NCBI GenBank assembly: GCA_046296655.1
Contig: JBKBLE010000022.1
Coordinates: 1-37,504, forward strand
From: Cloacibacterium sp046296655
GTDB taxonomy: Bacteria; Bacteroidota; Bacteroidia; Flavobacteriales; Weeksellaceae
Length of the DNA: 37,504 bases
Direction: 5' to 3'
The notes below the pieces were generated by a model. It saw nothing but the letters and a program-made list of their open reading frames with translations, was not told the DNA's origin and did no database searches. The translations under genes and the position numbers were made by a program. Below, one piece after another: positions 32,831-37,504 of this stretch (position 1 is its first letter; each line of letters begins with the position of its first letter).

Positions 32831-32910
32831 TCTGGATGCTGGAAGTCAGAAGTTGGATGAATTAATTCCACTCAAAAATAACTTCAAACACCCATCATCC
32901 ATCATCTAAC
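32831..32910. repeat. Inverted ATCCAAC-type repeats between grpE and dnaJ
   Basis: CTGGATGCTGGAAG...AGTTGGATGA (32831-32860) and CCCATCATCCATCATC (32891-32906) are related, roughly inverse-complementary low-complexity tracts. They could form a hairpin in the operon mRNA. Same word family as the prmA leader. Confidence 0.45.
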
Positions 32911-32921
32911 AATATTAAAAA

Positions 32922-34049
32922 ATGTCAAAAAGAGATTATTACGAAATATTAGGCGTATCAAAATCAGCCAGCGCAGACGAAATCAAAAAGGCTTATCGTA
33001 AATTGGCCATCAAATATCACCCAGACAAAAATCCGGGAGATAAATCTGCAGAAGAAAAATTTAAAGAAGCTGCAGAAGCTTACGAAGTATTAAGCGATGC
33101 CGATAAAAAAGCTCGTTATGACCAATTCGGTCATGCTGGAGTTGGCGGAGCTGCAGGTGGTGGTTTTGGTGGCGGTTTCGGCGGTGGCGGAATGAGCATG
33201 GAAGATATTTTCTCACAATTTGGAGATATTTTCGGCGGACATTTCGGTGGCGGCGGTTTTGGTGGTGGCGGAAGAAGCCATCAAATCAAAGGTTCTAACT
33301 TGAGAGTTAGAATTAGATTAAATCTCTACGAAATGGTGAATGGCACCACTAAAACCATAAAAGTAAAAAGAATGAAAGTAGCAGAAGGCGCTACTTCTAA
33401 AACGTGTACCACTTGTAACGGAAGCGGAGTTCAGATTAAAGTGATGAACACCATGTTCGGTCAAATGCAAACGCAAACCACTTGTGGAACATGTAATGGT
33501 TTAGGTAAAATTGCAGATAAAATTCCTCCAGGAGCTAATTCTGAAGGACTCATCAAGTCAGAAGAAGAAGTTTCTATCAAAATTCCAGCGGGAGCAAGAG
33601 ACGGAATTCAATTAAACGTTCGTGGAAAAGGTAATGACGCTCCTTTCGGTGGAATTCCTGGAGATTTATTAGTGGTCATCGAAGAAGAACAAGATGCTAC
33701 TATAAAACGTGAAGGCGATAATTTACACCAAGAACTTTATATTTCTTTTGCCGAAGCAGCGTTGGGAACTTCTAAAGAAATTAATACCGTTGGTGGAAAA
33801 GTTAAAATTAAAATTGATGCAGGAACACAATCCGGCAAAATTCTAAGATTGGCAGGAAAAGGATTACCAAGCATTGATTCTTACGGAAGAGGCGATATGT
33901 TTGTTCATGTAAACGTTTGGACTCCTCAAAAACTCACTCCAGAACAAAAAGAGTTCTTCGAAACGCAAATGAGAACCGGACAAATGCAAGCAGAACCTTC
34001 TGGAAAAGAAAAATCATTTTTTGACAAAGTAAAAGACATGTTCTCTTAA
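32922..34049 (+). CDS. dnaJ: Chaperone DnaJ lacking one zinc centre
   Basis: A 375-residue Hsp40 that stimulates DnaK ATPase. The J-domain has HPD at residues 33-35, then a Gly/Phe-rich linker (74-118). In place of the usual four CxxCxGxG motifs only two remain: CTTCNGSG (162-169) and CGTCNGLG (188-195). The positions of motif 1 (now VAEGATSK) and motif 4 (now KIPPGANSEGL) have no Cys. Since motifs 1+4 and 2+3 each bind one zinc, centre I is lost and centre II kept. The C-terminal substrate-binding domains (GKGLPS, GDMFVHVNV) are intact. As I recall, this form is frequent in Flavobacteriia. Confidence 0.96.
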   Translation: MSKRDYYEILGVSKSASADEIKKAYRKLAIKYHPDKNPGDKSAEEKFKEAAEAYEVLSDADKKARYDQFGHAGVGGAAGGGFGGGFGGGGMSMEDIFSQFGDIFGGHFGGGGFGGGGRSHQIKGSNLRVRIRLNLYEMVNGTTKTIKVKRMKVAEGATSKTCTTCNGSGVQIKVMNTMFGQMQTQTTCGTCNGLGKIADKIPPGANSEGLIKSEEEVSIKIPAGARDGIQLNVRGKGNDAPFGGIPGDLLVVIEEEQDATIKREGDNLHQELYISFAEAALGTSKEINTVGGKVKIKIDAGTQSGKILRLAGKGLPSIDSYGRGDMFVHVNVWTPQKLTPEQKEFFETQMRTGQMQAEPSGKEKSFFDKVKDMFS

Positions 34050-34068
34050 AAAATTAGGGATAAATACA

Positions 34069-34101
34069 AAAATCCAACTGAATCATCAGTTGGATTTTTT
34101 T
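34069..34101 (+). terminator. Intrinsic terminator after dnaJ
   Basis: AATCCAACTGA / TCAGTTGGATT stem with a T-run. Confidence 0.85.
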
Positions 34102-34164
34102 CATACTATTTTGGCAAAAAAATTGTTTAATAAACAATATGAAAAACCAAATCCTTAAAAATAT

Positions 34165-34318
34165 AATTGAATGTCCGTTTAGTGTCATAAAGTACTAAGT
34201 TTTATGGTTTAGAAAAATTTGACAAAAGTAACTGATTGATTTTCAATAATATTTAATTTTAATAAATCTTCAAAATTGTTTCAAAATTGCAATTATGCTT
34301 TAAAACGGACATTCAATT
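34165..34318. mobile_element. MITE-like element with 16-bp perfect terminal inverted repeats
   Basis: The left end AATTGAATGTCCGTTT (34165-34180) is the exact reverse complement of the right end AAACGGACATTCAATT (34303-34318). The 154-bp unit is AT-rich and has no ORF above a few codons. Flanks are A/T-rich (AAAATAT on the left, CAAAAATTT on the right), and a target duplication is not certain; AATT may itself be part of it. It could be a non-autonomous transposable element or the remnant of an insertion sequence. Confidence 0.55.
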
Positions 34319-34332
34319 CAAAAATTTAAAAA

Positions 34333-34402
34333 GTGAGTTCCGTAGGAACGAAACGTTTGTAGTAAAATTGATACCAAAACAAATAAAGTTCCGTAGGAAC
34401 GA
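34333..34402. repeat. Twin-hairpin CCTACGG repeat, copy B (inverted)
   Basis: GTTCC-GTA-GGAAC at 34337-34349 and again at 34388-34400, 38 nt apart, with TTTGTAGTAAAATTG between. It is the reverse-complement orientation of copies A and C. The rest of the 461-nt gap (34403-34510) is plain AT-rich leader with a short hydrophobic frame that is not convincing. Confidence 0.75.
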
Positions 34403-34510
34403 CAGAGCAAATGAAACAAATAATTGTATTATTAGTATTGCTCTTAAATCTTCTTTTATTTCGTAACAATTCCGTAATTTCGCAACTAATTCTTTAGAAT
34501 TTAAACTATA

Positions 34511-35440
34511 ATGCTACAAGCAAATCACGTTACCAAAACATATAGTGCTGGAAAAAAAATTGCCTTGCAAGATTTCAGCATTCACGTTCCTAAAGCTACT
34601 GTTTATGGACTTCTCGGTCCAAATGGAGCCGGAAAAACCACTTTCATCAGAATTATCAACCAAATTACACAAGCAGATTCTGGCGAAATTTTCATCAACG
34701 GAGAAAAACTTAATCCTCATCATATCAAAGATATCGGTTATATGCCGGAAGAAAGAGGTTTGTACAAAAACATGACTGTTGGCGACCAAATTCTCTATTT
34801 CGGAGCGCTCAAAGGAATGAAAAAGCAGGATGCGCTTTCTCAGGCGAAATATTGGTTTGACCGTTTAGAAATTGACCATTGGTGGAACAAAAAACTATCT
34901 GAACTTTCTAAAGGAATGGCTCAGAAAATTCAGTTTGTGGTGACGGTTTTACATCAACCCAAACTATTGATTCTCGATGAGCCATTTTCTGGATTTGACC
35001 CAGTGAATGCCAATTTAGTAAAAGACCAAATTCTTCAACTGAAAGAACAAGGAACCACCATCATTCTTTCTACTCACCGCATGGAAAGTGTAGAAGAACT
35101 TTGCGACAGTGTGGCTCTCATCAATAAATCTAGAAAAATTCTAGACGGAAAAGTCTTCGAAGTAAGAGAAAAATTCAAGCAAAATTTATTCAGTGTAGTT
35201 TTGTCTGATGTAAATGCTGAAAAATTAGAAATGCTGAAAAATCAGTATCAACTGGTCAATATTCATGACCAACATGGTTTAATTTCATTTGACTTAAACT
35301 ATAATGAAGACCAAAATCTTCTGCTCAATGATTTAATGAAAGCTGGAAAAATCAGAAGTTTTGACGAAAAAATTCCGAGCATGAATGAAGTATTTATTAC
35401 AGCAGTAAGCACTCCGCAATCAGCAATCAGCAGTTTATAA
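34511..35440 (+). CDS. ABC transporter ATP-binding protein (NatA-like)
   Basis: A 309-residue ATPase. Walker A is GPNGAGKT (residues 36-43), the ABC signature LSKGMAQKIQ begins near 132, Walker B LLILDEPFSGFD near 153, and the H-loop is in LSTHRMESVEEL. After about residue 220 comes a C-terminal accessory domain (DUF4162-like) typical of NatA and related exporters. With the permease at 35504 it forms a two-component ABC-2 exporter, plausibly for Na+ or a drug/lipid-like compound; the substrate is not defined by sequence. Confidence 0.93.
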   Translation: MLQANHVTKTYSAGKKIALQDFSIHVPKATVYGLLGPNGAGKTTFIRIINQITQADSGEIFINGEKLNPHHIKDIGYMPEERGLYKNMTVGDQILYFGALKGMKKQDALSQAKYWFDRLEIDHWWNKKLSELSKGMAQKIQFVVTVLHQPKLLILDEPFSGFDPVNANLVKDQILQLKEQGTTIILSTHRMESVEELCDSVALINKSRKILDGKVFEVREKFKQNLFSVVLSDVNAEKLEMLKNQYQLVNIHDQHGLISFDLNYNEDQNLLLNDLMKAGKIRSFDEKIPSMNEVFITAVSTPQSAISSL

Positions 35441-35464
35441 TTATTAATTTTTCACAAAAAATAT

Positions 35465-35500
35465 AAGGCAGAATGCATATTGCAGAAAGCCGAAAGCAAC
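35465..35500. repeat. GCAGAAAGC-type repeat before the ABC permease
   Basis: Words GGCAGAATGCATATTGCAGA and AAGCCGAAAGCAAC; matches the repeat at 23881-23917 in length, word order and position just before an ATG. Confidence 0.5.
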
Positions 35501-35503
35501 AAA

Positions 35504-36820
35504 ATGAAAAATATCTTCATCATAACCAAAAGAGAATTTTTAACACAGGTTAAAAAGAAATCTTTTATCATTCTCACGCTTTTAGCCCCAATTCTATTGA
35601 TAGGATTCGGTGCATTAATTGCTTTTATGCTGAAAGCGAATGAAACCGAATATACTTTTAATGTCATCGATAAAAGTGGCGTATTTCAAAAAAACATGAA
35701 AACGCCAAAAGATGTGAAGTTTATTTATTTGCCAGAATCTACAGAACAGGCATTGACCACTACGCTTCCAGAAATGGTAGACAATGTAGATGGACTGCTT
35801 ATTATTCCCAAATTGCATGACCAAAATTTTGAAAATTTACAAAAACAAACCCAACTTTTGGTCAATAAAAATATCGGTTTTGATGTGAAGCAAAACATCG
35901 CTTTTTCGATGTCTGAAGTGATTAAGAAAGAAAAAATCAAAAATCTAGGACTTACAGAAGCTCAAATCGAAAATATTGATAAAAACTTCGAAATCAACAC
36001 CAAAAATGTGGTGGACAATAACAAACAAGATAGCACACTTGCTTTTGGGGTAAAATCTGGTTTGAGTATGGGATTAATGTACGTGACTTTTATGTTCATC
36101 ATCATCTACGGAGTTCGTGTAATGCGCAGTGTTTTAGAGGAAAAAAACAACAGAGTGGTAGAAATCATCATCTCTTCTGTAAAACCTTTTGAACTGATGA
36201 TGGGCAAAATTCTAGGAGTTACATTGGTCGCTTTAACCCAATTTGCCATTTGGATTACCATGACCATCTTGGGCGCTATTTTCTTTAATCAAGGATTTTC
36301 AAAAATTTCTGGAAATCTTCCTCAGCAAGAAGAAATTCCGTTGGATAAATTAGATATTCAAAGCGTTTTCGCAGAAATTTCTCATTCTCTGTTAGACATG
36401 AATTTCGGAATTATCATTTTTGTATTCATTGTTTTCTTTTTACTGGGTTATATTTTTTACAGTTCTATGTATGCAGCGATAGGTTCTGCCGTAGACAATG
36501 AAACCGAAACCCAACAATTTACCATGATTGGGATTTTACCATTGATGCTGGGAATGTACGGAAGTTTTGGGCTAATCAATAATCCAGAAGGACCAATGGC
36601 TTTTTGGTTATCTATTATTCCGCTTACTTCACCAGTGGCGATGATTGCGAGAATTCCTTTTGGCGTTCCTGTTTGGCAAATTGCACTTTCTATTTTTTTA
36701 TTGGTGATTTCTACGCTAGGAATGGTGTATTTGGCTGCCAAAATATACAGAGTAGGAATTCTAATGTACGGCAACAAAGCGACTTTTAAAGAACTTTGGA
36801 AATGGATTAGAACAAGCTAG
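35504..36820 (+). CDS. ABC-2 type transporter permease (NatB-like)
   Basis: A 438-residue membrane protein. One helix lies near the N-terminus (about 20-40), followed by a large extracytoplasmic domain (about 45-185), then five further helices to the C-terminus, the NatB/ABC2_membrane_3 layout. RSVLEEKNNRVVEIIISSVK is the characteristic cytosolic coupling segment. ATG 35504 is chosen; a TTG at 35480 would only add repeat-derived residues. It lies 63 nt after the ATPase gene and must form a complex with it. Confidence 0.9.
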   Translation: MKNIFIITKREFLTQVKKKSFIILTLLAPILLIGFGALIAFMLKANETEYTFNVIDKSGVFQKNMKTPKDVKFIYLPESTEQALTTTLPEMVDNVDGLLIIPKLHDQNFENLQKQTQLLVNKNIGFDVKQNIAFSMSEVIKKEKIKNLGLTEAQIENIDKNFEINTKNVVDNNKQDSTLAFGVKSGLSMGLMYVTFMFIIIYGVRVMRSVLEEKNNRVVEIIISSVKPFELMMGKILGVTLVALTQFAIWITMTILGAIFFNQGFSKISGNLPQQEEIPLDKLDIQSVFAEISHSLLDMNFGIIIFVFIVFFLLGYIFYSSMYAAIGSAVDNETETQQFTMIGILPLMLGMYGSFGLINNPEGPMAFWLSIIPLTSPVAMIARIPFGVPVWQIALSIFLLVISTLGMVYLAAKIYRVGILMYGNKATFKELWKWIRTS

Positions 36821-36851
36821 ACTCAGTGATGAGTGATGAATTATAAATGAT

Positions 36852-36882
36852 AAAATCGTAGCAGTGATGCGGCGATTTTTTT
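36852..36882 (+). terminator. Terminator after the ABC permease
   Basis: AAAATCG / CGATTTT stem with an imperfect inner part and a T7 run. Confidence 0.65.
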
Positions 36883-36911
36883 GTTAATTTGGCTAAATAA
36901 AATTTCAATTT

Positions 36912-37277
36912 ATGCAAACCCTCTCCACCATTTTAGTCGCATTAGTAGCCCTAGAACATCTTTACATTTTATATATGGAGATGTTTGCTTGGGAAACTTT
37001 GGGCAAGAAAACTTTCAAAGGTTCTTTGCCAAATGAACTCTAAAAACCTACCAAAAAATTAGCCGCCAATCAAGGTTTGTATAATGGTTTTTTGGCAGCA
37101 GGTTTAATTTGGAGCTTTTTTATAGAAAATCCAGAATGGCAAAAGAATATTCAGTTTTTCTTTTTGGGTTGCGTCATCGTGGCGGGAATTTATGGTGCAC
37201 TTTCTGCTTCTAAAAAAATATTTTTTGTACAAGCGTTACCAGCGATTTTAGCTTTGGCAACAGTGTTATTAAGATAA
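36912..37277 (+). pseudogene. DUF1304 membrane protein gene interrupted by an in-frame TAA
   Basis: From ATG 36912 the frame reads MQTLSTILVALVALEHLYIL, then MFAWETLGKKTFKGSLPNEL, and meets TAA at 37041-37043. The same frame continues KPTKKLAANQGLYNGFLAAG and LIWSFFIENPEW to the stop at 37277. Together (121 codons, one internal stop) this is a normal-length DUF1304 small membrane protein with four helices. No indel is needed; one base change accounts for it. It may be a recent pseudogene or a sequencing error. The family's function is unknown. Confidence 0.8.
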
Positions 37278-37358
37278 AATTACACCGTTCAAAAACTTAG
37301 TTTGACTTCAAACCAAGTGTAAAGTTGAGAATCTCAAAACCTTATTGTTTAAATTAAA

Positions 37359-37430
37359 AAAGATAGAACTCCTACGGAGTTCTTCACTTCCTTCACCTTT
37401 TATTACTACACAGATGTTGCTACTACGTAG
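37359..37430. repeat. Twin-hairpin CCTACGG repeat, copy C
   Basis: GAACTCC-TAC-GGAGTTC (37366-37382), then 37 nt including TTTTATTACTACACAGATG, then a degenerate hairpin CTAC-TAC-GTAG (37420-37430). Same orientation as copy A, including the AAAAAGATAG lead-in. Confidence 0.7.
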
Positions 37431-37504
37431 TCACTCCTTAACAAGCCGCCATTTTCAGTTTTTCGTTAAGAATATTCCGATTAAAGAGCAGGCGGATAAG
37501 GTTT
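37431..37504. other. Unassigned right edge
   Basis: On the minus strand a frame runs in from outside the window and ends ...LLFNRNILNEKLKMAAC at a stop at 37438-37440. It could be the 3' end of a gene beyond the window, but 21 codons are too few to judge. Nothing else is recognisable. Confidence 0.2.

Noticed and set aside
34411..34497. A 28-codon hydrophobic frame (MKQIIVLLVLLLNLLLF...) before the ABC transporter genes
   Set aside because: Too short, within an AT-rich leader where hydrophobic frames arise by chance, and no promoter or family support. A type I toxin-like peptide cannot be excluded but is not supported.

Overview
The window is AT-rich (roughly one third G+C by eye) and reads as chromosomal DNA of a Bacteroidota, class Flavobacteriia, most likely a Weeksellaceae member near Chryseobacterium, Cloacibacterium or Kaistella. 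The reasons are: Bacteroidetes -7 boxes (TAnnTTTG) in front of many genes, no obvious Shine-Dalgarno sites, Bacteroidetes-type families (DUF5686, a BT_3928-like membrane protein, DUF1599, OmpP1/FadL, short-type ProS), and flavobacterial forms of DnaG and DnaJ. The species call is inference.

Layout. 1-1200: an accessory patch, made of a ~147-bp imperfect palindrome (attC-like) followed by a very AT-rich CoiA-like nuclease gene. 1427-8550: a plus-strand run with a glycosyltransferase, a THUMP rRNA methyltransferase, DUF1599, a DoxX/MauE-like protein, a TerB-like protein, tpiA and prmA, with several intergenic repeat families between them. 8661-13901: alaS and a large DUF5686 envelope protein. 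13916-16908: a secreted nuclease (minus), prfB (plus) and two tandem DedA proteins (minus). 17029-20307: dnaG, an mntA-hepT (MNT/HEPN) toxin-antitoxin pair and clpP, closely packed. 20308-22000: repeats, a small orphan ORF, an M28 peptidase remnant and folP (minus). 22057-24611: glycosyltransferase 2, a methyltransferase and a ZIP transporter. 24685-27065: an OmpP1-like porin and a Tyr/Gly/Trp-rich lipoprotein (minus). 27208-32193: proS, a DUF937-OmpA fusion, mntH and a frameshifted outer-membrane gene overlapping it. 32284-34049: grpE-dnaJ. 34050-34510: repeats, including a 154-bp element with 16-bp terminal inverted repeats. 34511-36820: a NatAB-type ABC exporter. 36912-37277: DUF1304 broken by a stop codon. 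The rest is repeat sequence.

Most of the window is housekeeping: tRNA charging (alaS, proS), translation termination (prfB), ribosome modification (prmA, the THUMP enzyme), replication priming (dnaG), protein quality control (clpP, grpE, dnaJ), glycolysis (tpiA) and folate synthesis (folP). The unusual content is (1) the palindrome plus CoiA-like cassette at the left edge, (2) a toxin-antitoxin pair apparently sharing a transcript with clpP, (3) loss of canonical zinc ligands in both DnaG and DnaJ, (4) regulatory signatures: a palindromic operator on the mntH promoter, a sigma-54-like promoter for grpE, and four genes whose -7 box ends exactly 4 nt before the ATG (predicted leaderless), (5) several dispersed repeat families and a MITE-like element, and (6) three disrupted genes. 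I saw no CRISPR array, rRNA or tRNA gene. No computation was run; all family names come from reading motifs.
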